Below, piece by piece: positions 32,991 through 41,296 of a DNA stretch of 64,000 bases. The stretch is from an uncultured Collinsella sp. (lineage in GTDB: Bacteria > Actinomycetota > Coriobacteriia > Coriobacteriales > Coriobacteriaceae). How positions within the stretch are numbered: position 1 is the first letter of the stretch; the number at the start of each line of letters is the position of its first letter. The notes under the pieces are model-generated. The model did not search any database and had not been told where the DNA came from. It saw only the letters and a list, made by a program, of their open reading frames with translations. The stretch is taken from the NCBI GenBank assembly GCA_900767675.1, contig CAAFZX010000008.1:50984-114983 (forward strand), in the 5' to 3' direction. The position numbers and the translations under genes were made by a program.

Positions 32991-34173
32991 CGAGAAGCGC
33001 CTCCACTCCGGGCAGGGCCTTACCCTCGACGAGCTCCATGGAAGCGCCACCACCGGTGGAGATCCAGCTCATCTTGTCGGCCAGGTTGAACTTGTTCACA
33101 GCCGCGACAGAGTCACCACCGCCGATGATCGAGGTGCAGTCGGCCTCGGCGACGGCCTCGGCGATAGCCTGGGTGCCGTGAGCGAAGTTGTCGAACTCGA
33201 AGACGCCCATGGGGCCGTTCCAGAACACGGTCTTGGCGCCCTTGACGGCCTCGGCGTAGAGCTCCTCGGTCTTGGGGCCGATGTCCATGCCCTCACGATC
33301 GTCGGGGATAGCGTCGGAAGCGACAACCTCGGGGACAGCGTCCTCGCCAAAGTGATCGGCAACGCGGTTGTCGATGGGGAGCAGGATCTTGACGCCCTTC
33401 TCCTCGGCCTTCTTGAGCATCTCGCCGGCGCGCTCGACCCAGTCCTCTTCCTTGAGGGACTGACCGACGGTCAGGCCCTGAGCCAGGAAGAAGGTGTAGG
33501 CCATGCCGCCACCGATGATCAGGGTGTCAGCGGAGTCGATGAGGTGATCGAGAACGCCGATCTTGGAGGAAACCTTGGAACCGCCGACGATAGCGACGAA
33601 GGGGCGCTCGGGCTCGGCGAAGATGCCGGTCAGCGTGTCGACCTCCTTCTCGAGCAGGAAGCCGGCGACGGCAGGCAGGTAAGCGGCGGGACCCACGACG
33701 GAACCCTGGGCGCGGTGAGCGGTACCGAAAGCATCGAGAACGAAGACGTCACCATAGGAAGCGAGCTTCTTGGCGATCTCGGGATCGTTCTTCTTCTCAC
33801 GCTTGTCAAAACGGACGTTCTCGAGAACGAGGACCTTGCCCGGCTCGACGGCGGCAACAGCCTCAGCAGCCTTCTCGCCGTAGGTGTCGGCGACAAAGGC
33901 AACATCGAGACCAGAGAGCTCAGCGAGCTTCTTGGCGACAGGCTCAAGGGAGAGCTCGGGCTGGAAGCCGGTGCCATCGGGACGGCCGAGGTGGCTCATG
34001 AGGATGACGCGAGCGTTGTGCTCAACGAGATAGTTGATGGTGGGCAGGGCAGCCTTGATGCGGGTGGTGTCGCCAACGACGCCATCCTTGATAGGCACGT
34101 TGAAGTCAACGCGGACGAGAACGCGCTTGCCGTCGACATCGATGTCGCGGACGGTCTTCTTGGTAAAGGCCAT
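32983..34173 (-). CDS. pgk: Phosphoglycerate kinase
   Basis: 396 residues. N-domain substrate motif RVLVRVDFNVP, arginine/histidine region MSHLGRP, and C-domain nucleotide site IGGGMAYTF and GGGDSVAAV. It makes ATP from 1,3-bisphosphoglycerate. ATG 34173 follows AAAGGTAG; a longer open frame to 34209 adds residues with no family match. It lies 140 bases after gap with a terminator hairpin between. Confidence 0.97.
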   Translation of the reverse strand: MAFTKKTVRDIDVDGKRVLVRVDFNVPIKDGVVGDTTRIKAALPTINYLVEHNARVILMSHLGRPDGTGFQPELSLEPVAKKLAELSGLDVAFVADTYGEKAAEAVAAVEPGKVLVLENVRFDKREKKNDPEIAKKLASYGDVFVLDAFGTAHRAQGSVVGPAAYLPAVAGFLLEKEVDTLTGIFAEPERPFVAIVGGSKVSSKIGVLDHLIDSADTLIIGGGMAYTFFLAQGLTVGQSLKEEDWVERAGEMLKKAEEKGVKILLPIDNRVADHFGEDAVPEVVASDAIPDDREGMDIGPKTEELYAEAVKGAKTVFWNGPMGVFEFDNFAHGTQAIAEAVAEADCTSIIGGGDSVAAVNKFNLADKMSWISTGGGASMELVEGKALPGVEALLDA

Positions 34174-34225
34174 GTTTGCTTCTACCTTTCGTACGTGTCT
34201 GCCTCCCATTACGGCAGACGATTTC

Positions 34226-34276
34226 CTATAAAAAGGGCGCGACCCTAGGGTGTAAGCCCTATAAGGCCGCGCCCTT
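34226..34276 (-). terminator. Terminator/attenuator between gap and pgk
   Basis: 12-bp arms (34233-34244 with 34265-34276, one internal mismatch) with an inner AGGGCTT/ACCCT pairing. On the minus strand TTTTTAT follows. Readthrough or a second promoter must supply pgk. Confidence 0.85.
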
Positions 34277-34313
34277 CTTTAGACGCTCAACGAGCTATTC
34301 GCTAAAAGCTAAA

Positions 34314-35339
34314 TTAAGCAACGAACTTCTCGAAGTACTTGATGGTGCGGACCATCTGAGAGGTGTAGGAGTTCTCGTTGTCGTACCAAGAGGTGACCTG
34401 AACGAGGGTCTGGCCGTTGCCGAGGTCAGAGCACATGGTCTGAGTGGCGTCGAAGATGGAGCCGTGGGTCTCGCCGATGATGTCGGTGGAGACGATGTCG
34501 TCCTCGTTGTAACCGAAGGTCTCGGAGATGGTGGCAGCGTAGGCCTTCATAGCGGCGTTAACCTCGTCGACGGTGACCTTCTTGTCAACGACAGCGTAGA
34601 GGTTGGTGATGGAGCCGGTCGGCGTCGGGACGCGCTGGGCGGCACCGATGAGCTTGCCGTTGAGCTCGGGGAGAACCAGGCCGATAGCCTTGGCAGCACC
34701 GGTGGTGTTGGGGACGATGTTGACGGCACAGGCGCGGCTACGACGCTTGTTGCCCTTGCGCTGCGGGCCGTCGAGCGGCATCTGGTCGCCGGTCCAGGCG
34801 TGAATGGTGGTCATGATGCCGGACACGATGGGAGCGAAGTCGTTCAGACCCTTGGCCATCGGGGCGAGGCAGTTGGTGGTGCAGGAAGCAGCGGAGATGA
34901 TGTTGTCCTCAGCGGTCAGCGTCTCGTGGTTGACGTTGTACACGATGGTGGGCAGATCGCTGCCGGCCGGAGCGGAGATGACGACCTTCTTGGCGCCAGC
35001 GTTGATGTGGGCCTGAGCCTTAGCCTTGCTGGTGTAGAAGCCGGTGCACTCGAGAACGACGTCGACGTCGAGGTCGCCCCAAGGCAGGTTGTTGGCGTCG
35101 GCCTCCTTGTAGATCTTGATCTCCTTGCCGTCAACGGTGATGGAATCCTCGCCAGCAACGACCTCGTGATCGCGAGCGTAGTTGCCCTGCGTGGAGTCGT
35201 ACTTCAGCAGGTAAGCGAGCATATCGGGAGAGGTGAGGTCGTTGATAGCGACGATCTCGGAGCCCTCATGACCGAACATCTGACGGAAAGCCAGACGACC
35301 GATGCGACCGAAGCCGTTAATAGCAACCTTTACTGCCAT
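34314..35339 (-). CDS. gap: Glyceraldehyde-3-phosphate dehydrogenase (NAD-type, class I)
   Basis: 341 residues. Rossmann start VAINGFGRIGR, catalytic SCTTNC around residue 160 and the later WYDNENSY loop. It oxidises GAP to 1,3-bisphosphoglycerate. AAAGGAG seven bases before ATG 35339. A TATATT (-10 like, 35412-35417) lies about 75 bases upstream but has only a poor -35, so the promoter is tentative. First gene of the lower-glycolysis group. Confidence 0.97.
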   Translation of the reverse strand: MAVKVAINGFGRIGRLAFRQMFGHEGSEIVAINDLTSPDMLAYLLKYDSTQGNYARDHEVVAGEDSITVDGKEIKIYKEADANNLPWGDLDVDVVLECTGFYTSKAKAQAHINAGAKKVVISAPAGSDLPTIVYNVNHETLTAEDNIISAASCTTNCLAPMAKGLNDFAPIVSGIMTTIHAWTGDQMPLDGPQRKGNKRRSRACAVNIVPNTTGAAKAIGLVLPELNGKLIGAAQRVPTPTGSITNLYAVVDKKVTVDEVNAAMKAYAATISETFGYNEDDIVSTDIIGETHGSIFDATQTMCSDLGNGQTLVQVTSWYDNENSYTSQMVRTIKYFEKFVA

Positions 35340-35532
35340 TGTGTCTCCTTTCGTAAGGCCCCCGCAAGCTACAGCGCCCGCCGTTGAGGCCCACAAACTA
35401 ACCACTCGCCTAATATACCTTTTTTTTGACTTGAATTTCACGAGAATGCTCGAAATTGAAAATCAAATTTACGTTAAAACGTTTTAAAGAATAAAATAGC
35501 AGCTAAATCCGTATATAAGTCGATACTTTAAA

Positions 35533-36462
35533 CTACCTGTTTGCTTCAATGAGCTTTTCAAGTCTCAAAACTCGATGGTAGAGGGCCGACTTCGACAAGG
35601 GAGGGTCAGCCATCTCCCCCAAATCGCGCAGCGACAGATCGGGATAGCGCTCGCGCAGGTCGCAAAAGACCGCCAAAGCGTCCGGAAGCGTGTCGCGTAA
35701 ACCCCGCTGTTCGAGCTCATCGATCAACGCAAGCTGATGCTGGGCAGCGCCCGCACTTCTGGTCTGATTGGCCAGCTCGGCATTCACGCGACGGTTTACG
35801 TCGTTCTTAACCAATTTGACCGCGCGCGCTTCCTCAATCTCGGCAACGCTGCGCTTGGCTCCGACCAGCTTTAGGAGCTGCTCGATCTCCTCGGCGCTCT
35901 TAATGTACACGGCATAGGACCCGCGCCGTGCGTTGACGCGCGCATGGACCCCAATCTGCTCCAGCAGATCGCAGAGCCCCTTGGCATATTGCTCGCCCTG
36001 CACCGCGATCTCCAAATGAAAGTCGCCGCGGGGATCGGCCACGAAACCGCCGGCGATGAGCGCGCCGCGGATGTAGGCAAGCCTGCAGCAGGGACGGGCA
36101 ACGATGTGCCGGGGAACACCGGCGACGAGCCCTCCCCTGCGGTCGAGAATGCCCAGCAGCACCAGAGCCTTGTCCAGGTCGGGTTGATCGGGCAGGGTAA
36201 TGAGATAGTTACGGACCTTATGCAAGACCGATTTACGAACGGTGAATTCCGTTTTGAGCTTAAGGATGCGATGCGTCAGCGTGATCATCGTGCGCGCGAC
36301 GGCTCCCGTCTCGGTCGCGACCGTCAAACGATACCGCCCGGAGCCGGCCAACGAAAGCGTACCGCTCACACGCGTCAGGGCGGCAAGCGTCGACAAATCG
36401 CAGTATTCACATTCGGGTTCGCAGCGCGCAAGCTCGTCGCGCACCTCAGCGGTAAACGACAT
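35533..36462 (-). CDS. whiA: DNA-binding protein WhiA
   Basis: 309 residues. N-terminal LAGLIDADG-like domain (residues about 10-210, with AYIRGALIAGGFV) and a C-terminal HTH (SLRDLGEMADPPLSKSALYHRV). WhiA controls division and chromosome-segregation genes in actinobacteria and is conserved in Firmicutes. It starts six bases after the rapZ stop. The gene yvcK, usually between rapZ and whiA, is missing here. Confidence 0.95.
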   Translation of the reverse strand: MSFTAEVRDELARCEPECEYCDLSTLAALTRVSGTLSLAGSGRYRLTVATETGAVARTMITLTHRILKLKTEFTVRKSVLHKVRNYLITLPDQPDLDKALVLLGILDRRGGLVAGVPRHIVARPCCRLAYIRGALIAGGFVADPRGDFHLEIAVQGEQYAKGLCDLLEQIGVHARVNARRGSYAVYIKSAEEIEQLLKLVGAKRSVAEIEEARAVKLVKNDVNRRVNAELANQTRSAGAAQHQLALIDELEQRGLRDTLPDALAVFCDLRERYPDLSLRDLGEMADPPLSKSALYHRVLRLEKLIEANR

Positions 36463-36468
36463 GCAGGC

Positions 36469-37389
36469 CTATGCCTTCGTGTTGGCGCGCGACAGGTCGC
36501 GGTGGGAGATGCTCACATGATACTGAGCGCCTTCCAGGTAACGGGCCGTGGCCTCGGCAATGGCAACGCTGCGGTGCTGGCCGCCCGTGCAGCCGATGGC
36601 GATAGAAAGCTGCGGCTTACCCTCCGCGATATAACCGGGCATCACCGTATCGAGCAGCTGTGTCCAAGCCTTCCAAAACTCCTGCGTCTTGGGATGGTCC
36701 AGAACAAAATCGGAGACCTTTTTATCGAGACCGGTCATCGTGCGCATCTCGGGATCGTAGAACGGATTGGGCAGGAAGCGAACGTCGATCATAATGTCCG
36801 CCTCGACGGGCATGCCGTGCTTAAAGCCAAACGAGAACACGTGAACGTCCATGAGTTGCTGGTCGGACAGCTCGGAAAATGCCATACGTAGCTTGTTGCG
36901 CAGCGCAGAGGTGCGCAGACGGCTCGTGTCGATAATCATATCGGCTCGGTCGCGCACGCCCTGCAGCTGAAGGCGCTCGCGCTGAATGGCATCGGCCGTA
37001 GTCTCCCCCGGCTTGGCAATAGGATGACGGCGGCGATTTTCGCTGTAGCGACGAATCAGCACCTCGTCAGAAGCCTCCAGGAACACGATGTCGCAGCTCA
37101 TCTCGCGCTCTTCGAGCGCGGCGACCGCATCGAGCAACTCGTCAAACAGTCCCTGGCTACGCAAATCGCAGGTGACGGCGAGATGCCTGCCCACGCCCGT
37201 ATTGATGCCGACGAGCTCGGCAAGCTGGGCGATGAGACGCGGAGGCAGGTTATCGATGCAAAAATAGCCCATGTCCTCGAACACGTGCATGGCCTGTGTG
37301 CGGCCCGATCCGGACATTCCGGTGATGATGACGATATCGGGGATGCGCTCCGAGCGCTCCGCCGCATCCATGGCATCTCCCTTTTGCAT
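36469..37389 (-). CDS. rapZ: RapZ/YvcJ-family nucleotide-binding protein
   Basis: 306 residues. Walker A GMSGSGRTQA (serine-glycine-arginine instead of SGKS), Walker B-like VFLEASDE, and the conserved C-terminal FGFKHGMP and GCTGGQHRSV blocks. RapZ/YvcJ proteins bind nucleotides or sugars and influence cell-envelope precursor supply. ATG 37389 has GGGAGG seven bases upstream; ATG 37371 also has AAGGGAG and is equally good. A terminator for the nan operon lies just before it. Confidence 0.93.
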   Translation of the reverse strand: MQKGDAMDAAERSERIPDIVIITGMSGSGRTQAMHVFEDMGYFCIDNLPPRLIAQLAELVGINTGVGRHLAVTCDLRSQGLFDELLDAVAALEEREMSCDIVFLEASDEVLIRRYSENRRRHPIAKPGETTADAIQRERLQLQGVRDRADMIIDTSRLRTSALRNKLRMAFSELSDQQLMDVHVFSFGFKHGMPVEADIMIDVRFLPNPFYDPEMRTMTGLDKKVSDFVLDHPKTQEFWKAWTQLLDTVMPGYIAEGKPQLSIAIGCTGGQHRSVAIAEATARYLEGAQYHVSISHRDLSRANTKA

Positions 37390-37401
37390 GTGTTGCCTCC
37401 C

Positions 37402-37439
37402 GAAAACAAGCGCGGGACCCAGCAACCCGGATCCCGCGC
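37402..37439 (-). terminator. Terminator of the nan operon
   Basis: Stem GCGCGGGATCC/GGGTCCCGCGC-type (37410-37419 with 37429-37439) followed on the minus strand by TTGTTTTC. A TATACT -10-like box (37458-37463) just upstream of it could start rapZ transcripts that would read the same hairpin. Confidence 0.75.
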
Positions 37440-37490
37440 GGTCAATTGCCTATATTGAGTATACCGCCCCGAGCGGATACGAGGCCTGTC

Positions 37491-38177
37491 TTACGCCTCA
37501 AGCGCAGCCTTGAACCAACTCGTAATACTCGTGGGGTGCGTGATGGCGGTGCCGACGACAACGGCCCAGGCGCCAGCATCGATCGCGGCGCGAGCCTCCT
37601 CGGGCGTATGCACGCGACCCTCGCAAATGATGGGAAGGCCGGGGAATTCCTCGGTCGCCTGACGCAGGAGCGGCAGATCGGGGCCATCGGCCATGGTGCA
37701 GTCGATGGCGGCGACGCCGTGAGAAAGCGTGGTGGATACCAGGTCAAAGCCCATATCAACAGCACGGCGAATATCCTCGATGGTGGCACAATCCGCCATC
37801 AGGAGCACACCCTCCTCGTGCAGCGGACGGAAGGTATCCTCGACCGTCTTGCCATCGGGGCGCGGACGATCGGTGGCGTCGATCGCCACGATATCGGCAC
37901 CGGCAGCAACGCAGGCGCGAGCGTGACGCAGCGTCGGCGTGATGTAAACGCCCTCGTGCCCATCCTTCCACAGGCCGATGACGGGAACCTCACAGCGACC
38001 CTTAATGGCGGCAATGTCGGCAAGGCCCTGGCAGCGAATGGCGGCGGCGCCGCCGAGCTCGCAAGCGCGAGACATTTGAGCCATGGTCTCGGGCGTACGA
38101 AGCGGCTCGCCCATATACGCCTGAACGCTCACGACGAGCTTGCCCTTCAGGGACTGGATCAAAGGATCAACGGTCAT
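37491..38177 (-). CDS. nanE: N-acetylmannosamine-6-phosphate 2-epimerase
   Basis: 228 residues, TIM barrel. It converts ManNAc-6-phosphate to GlcNAc-6-phosphate in sialic acid use. Family blocks include LVVSVQAYMGEPL, the catalytic region PVIGLWKDGHEGVYITPT, and ICEGRVHTPEEA near the C-terminus. ATG 38177 is preceded by GAAAGG; upstream in-frame codons to 38216 are not family-like. Last gene of the opp2-nan operon, separated from the kinase gene by repeat element G. Confidence 0.94.
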   Translation of the reverse strand: MTVDPLIQSLKGKLVVSVQAYMGEPLRTPETMAQMSRACELGGAAAIRCQGLADIAAIKGRCEVPVIGLWKDGHEGVYITPTLRHARACVAAGADIVAIDATDRPRPDGKTVEDTFRPLHEEGVLLMADCATIEDIRRAVDMGFDLVSTTLSHGVAAIDCTMADGPDLPLLRQATEEFPGLPIICEGRVHTPEEARAAIDAGAWAVVVGTAITHPTSITSWFKAALEA

Positions 38178-38202
38178 GTTCGACTCAACCTTTCTCAAAA
38201 TA

Positions 38203-38300
38203 GCCTTCTGAGACACCGCACCTTGACGTTCAAACCGTCGCTCGCGTACCGAAGTACGCTTCGCTCCTCTTTCACGTCAATCTGCGGCACCTCAGAAGGC
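38203..38300 (-). repeat. Nested inverted repeat, element G (family I)
   Basis: Outer arms 38203-38229 and 38274-38300 match at 22 of 27 positions. The centre is GCGTAC/GTACGC (38244-38259). Minus-strand motifs GGTGCCGCAGATTG (38278-38291) and GAAAGAGGAG (38264-38273) match element D. Confidence 0.7.
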
Positions 38301-38317
38301 GCACTTGGTAGTTATGT

Positions 38318-39283
38318 TTACTTCAACGACGCAAGAAGGTGTTCGGCGGCACCGATGAGCGGAGCATCGCCCTCCAGAGAACCGATGAGGATCGGCGTGT
38401 CCTGAAGCGGATCGAGCGCCTGGCTGGCATAGCCCTCGTGCACCGAATCCTTCCACGTCTGTGAACGCCAATCGGGACCTTGGTGAATCACGCCACCCGA
38501 AAGCACGATGACCTCGGGGTCCAGGATGTTAGCGAGCGAGCCCAAGCTGGCACCCAGCGCAAAGCCGGCGTCATGGATGACCTCGGTCGCCTTTGCGTCG
38601 CCCGCGCGGCACAGGTCGTTCACATCGCGACCGACCGAAGGACGGCTGGGGTCGACGCGACCAAAGCGCTCATCGTACATTCGACCAATGGAAGTGCCCG
38701 AAGCAACCGACTCCAGATGGCCGGAACGCCCGCAGGCGCAGGGAATGCCGGCGGCAGCCGAGCACTCGATGTGGCCCATATGGCCGGCAGCACCATGGAA
38801 GCCCTGCATCACGCGGCCGTTCTCGACATATGCGCCGCCGATGCCCGTACCGATGCCAAGACACAAGACGGAGAACTTGCCCTTGCCGACGCCCCAGTGG
38901 GCCTCGCCCAGAGCATGAGCCTGCACGTCGCCTACAACGGCAACGGGAAGACCGAGGTCCTCGCGCAGACGCGGCCCCAACTGAACGCCGGACCAGCCGG
39001 GCATGATCTCGTTGGCATACGCAATGGCACCCGTCTTGGGATCGACAACGCCGGCGGCACCGATACCGACGCCAAGGACCTCGACATCGGGATTCGCCTC
39101 GAGAGCAGCCTTGATGGACGCCTCGATACGCTGGAAGACGGCCTCGCCGCCCTCTTGGGCCTCGGTGGGAACCTCGGCCTCAAAAACGGGATGGGGCACA
39201 CTACCGTCAGCCGGGTACTCCATAATGGCGGTCGCAATCTTGGTGCCGCCGATATCAACGGAGCAAATGTACTTGTTCTCCAT
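38318..39283 (-). CDS. nanK: ROK-family sugar kinase, predicted N-acetylmannosamine kinase
   Basis: 321 residues. ATP motif DIGGTKIATA at the start, catalytic GDVQAHALGEAHWG with the aspartate, and the ROK zinc segment GHIECSAAAGIPCACGRSGHLES. The last zinc ligand is histidine where CxCGxxGCxE has cysteine. AAGGAG precedes ATG 39283. Placed between nanA and nanE, it most likely phosphorylates ManNAc; glucokinase activity cannot be ruled out by sequence alone. Confidence 0.88.
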   Translation of the reverse strand: MENKYICSVDIGGTKIATAIMEYPADGSVPHPVFEAEVPTEAQEGGEAVFQRIEASIKAALEANPDVEVLGVGIGAAGVVDPKTGAIAYANEIMPGWSGVQLGPRLREDLGLPVAVVGDVQAHALGEAHWGVGKGKFSVLCLGIGTGIGGAYVENGRVMQGFHGAAGHMGHIECSAAAGIPCACGRSGHLESVASGTSIGRMYDERFGRVDPSRPSVGRDVNDLCRAGDAKATEVIHDAGFALGASLGSLANILDPEVIVLSGGVIHQGPDWRSQTWKDSVHEGYASQALDPLQDTPILIGSLEGDAPLIGAAEHLLASLK

Positions 39284-39360
39284 GTCGCTCTCCTTAGGAG
39301 ATAAAAACAACTACAGGAAATGCGCCGTCAGGCTAGCCGTCACAGCGCAGTAAAGGTTAT

Positions 39361-39448
39361 CCAGGTGCCCGAGATCGCCGAGAAACCGTGTGGCCATTGA
39401 CCTAACGGGTCATGGCCACACAGTTGAACGGCGAGGTCGGGTGCCTGG
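39361..39448 (+). repeat. Nested inverted repeat, element H (family I)
   Basis: Outer arms 39361-39380 and 39429-39448 match at 16 of 20 positions. The inner stem GTGTGGCCAT...ATGGCCACAC (39388-39421) differs from D and G. GGTGCCCGAGATCG (39364-39377) and the right-hand block at 39430-39446 align with both. Confidence 0.65.
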
Positions 39449-39455
39449 GAAAGCT

Positions 39456-40376
39456 TTACAGGAGACCGTTGTCCTGGAGGACCTTCTTAATAGCCTCGAC
39501 GTTCTCGCCAGTCATGGCCTTCACCGGGCGCGGCATGGTCGGGCTGTCGAAGATGCCCATGAGGTTCATAGCGGTCTTGAAGGCGCCGACGCCACCGGCA
39601 TAGCCCTGGACGCCCGAGGTGACATCCCAGATGTGCGAAATCTCATTGAGGCGATCCTGCTCGGCCTTGACGGTAGCCCAGTCACCGGCCTGAGCGGCCT
39701 TCCACTGGCGCACGTAGCCCTCGGGCTCAACGTTGGCAAGGCCCGGGACAGAACCGTCGGCGCCACCGAGGTAAGCGCCGTCGACGACAACCTCGTGACC
39801 GGTGAGGATACTCATCGGATGGCCGTTCTTCTCGTTCTCCTGAACGAGGTAGCGGAACGAGATGTCATCACCCGAGGAATCCTTGACGCCAGCAAGGACG
39901 CCCTCGGCGCCGAGCTTGGCAAGGAGCTTCCAGGGGAGCTTGGTGTGAACGCAGACGGGAATGTCATAGGCAAAGATGGGCAGGTCGAGCTCCTCGTGCA
40001 GGATGCGGAAGTGCTCCTCGACCTCGGTCATGCCCTGCAGGGCATAGAACGGGCAGGTGGCGACAAGCGCATCGGCGCCCAGCTCCTGAGCGACCTTACC
40101 GTGCTCGATCATGCGCTCGGTCTCGGTATCGATGATGCCGACCAGGACGGGCACGCGGTGGTCGACGATACGAACGGCCTCGGCAATGATCTGGCGACGA
40201 CGCTCATCGGTGGAGAAAACGACCTCGCCCGAAGAGCCCAGGAAGAACAGGCCATCGACGCCGGCATCGATCATGCGGTTGATGCTGCGCTCAAAGGAGG
40301 CAACGTCGAGCTGGTGGTCTTCGGTATCGGGAACAACGACGGGAGGGATAACGCCGGTGAATTTCTGAGTTGCCAC
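39456..40376 (-). CDS. nanA: N-acetylneuraminate lyase-like aldolase (DHDPS/NAL family)
   Basis: 306 residues. Class I TIM-barrel aldolase with GSSGEVVFST (GTSGE motif), the tyrosine in FAYDIPVC, and the Schiff-base lysine in AGVKDSSGD. The YNIPxRTG block of the family is altered to YDIPVCVHT, so substrate assignment leans on neighbours nanE and the ROK kinase. GTG at 40376 is the start: AAGGAG lies seven bases upstream. In the operon it would cleave sialic acid to ManNAc and pyruvate. Confidence 0.86.
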   Translation of the reverse strand: MATQKFTGVIPPVVVPDTEDHQLDVASFERSINRMIDAGVDGLFFLGSSGEVVFSTDERRRQIIAEAVRIVDHRVPVLVGIIDTETERMIEHGKVAQELGADALVATCPFYALQGMTEVEEHFRILHEELDLPIFAYDIPVCVHTKLPWKLLAKLGAEGVLAGVKDSSGDDISFRYLVQENEKNGHPMSILTGHEVVVDGAYLGGADGSVPGLANVEPEGYVRQWKAAQAGDWATVKAEQDRLNEISHIWDVTSGVQGYAGGVGAFKTAMNLMGIFDSPTMPRPVKAMTGENVEAIKKVLQDNGLL

Positions 40377-40444
40377 AAGAATCTCCTTAGTTGTCTGGCG
40401 GGCGACCCTATGCCACCCACTCTTGTTGGCAGTGTCCAGGCCGT

Positions 40445-41296
40445 CTAGGCCAAAGAACACGGGTAGAACGTTTGGTTAAAAAAGTCGATGACTTCGTTTT
40501 CGAACGCATTGATGCGCTCATGAGCGTATTTGGCATAGATGATATGCCTCCGGTCACACTCAAGACCGTTGAATACGGCAAACTGGCCCTTGGGATCGCA
40601 CACGGCATCCATGAGCGATGTGCCCATGAGCACCGATCCACGCACCCGAGACGACAACGCCTCGAGGCCACCGGGAATTGGATTGGCAACCGCCGTGCAG
40701 GCGAGGCCCCGCTCGTCCAGAGCAGAAACCGCCAGCGCGACTCCGCCGCCAAGGCCCTCGCCCCATGCAAAGATGCGGTCGGGGTCCACGCCATCAAGAT
40801 TGCGCGCCACCTTCGCCATCGCGCAACCCCAACGGACGCGCTTGACAAAAGCAGGAGAGGCAATCCCCTGCTGCAGCTCGCTGGATCCAATCGCCTCATC
40901 GTCCAGCGCAAGCACGGCATATCCCATGGCCGCAAACCTCGTCATGTGATGCCATCCCCGCACGGGTCGGTCGATGTCGTGAAACATCAGACATAGCGGC
41001 ACAAGCTCGGATGCTCGGGCGCGACCGGCAGGCTCGATCAAACGTGCGTGGACCACATCGCCACCAAGCTCAAAGGAAACCTCGGAGTAGCGGGCATACG
41101 GATTGGCGAAATCGATCGCCGTAATACTCGGCCCGCAAACCTCAAGGTCCGAAGCGGCTATCTCTAATTCGGAAACATCCGCAGAAACATCACCGCGCCA
41201 ATCCCGGAAATCAGCGAGCCTTGACGAGACCGTTCCGGGAATCCCCACAAGGTCGGAGACAATCAGCTCATTGACATTGCTCTCGCACTTAGACAT
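40445..41296 (-). CDS. CE7/AXE1-like alpha/beta-hydrolase paralogue lacking the serine nucleophile
   Basis: 283 residues, related to the upstream gene product. The nucleophile elbow reads WGEGLGGGVA, with glycine where GxSxG has serine. The aspartate region (MGTSLMDAVCDPKGQ) and histidine region (KYAHERI) are still recognisable. It overlaps the end of the active paralogue by eight bases, so both are made together. The reading frame is intact, with no stops or frameshift, which suggests a kept non-catalytic role, such as partner or binding protein, rather than decay. Confidence 0.8.
   Translation of the reverse strand: MSKCESNVNELIVSDLVGIPGTVSSRLADFRDWRGDVSADVSELEIAASDLEVCGPSITAIDFANPYARYSEVSFELGGDVVHARLIEPAGRARASELVPLCLMFHDIDRPVRGWHHMTRFAAMGYAVLALDDEAIGSSELQQGIASPAFVKRVRWGCAMAKVARNLDGVDPDRIFAWGEGLGGGVALAVSALDERGLACTAVANPIPGGLEALSSRVRGSVLMGTSLMDAVCDPKGQFAVFNGLECDRRHIIYAKYAHERINAFENEVIDFFNQTFYPCSLA

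Noticed and set aside
39456..40376. Dihydrodipicolinate synthase (dapA) instead of sialic acid lyase
   Set aside because: The fold allows both, but the neighbours nanE and ROK kinase and the absence of other lysine genes favour the sialic acid role.
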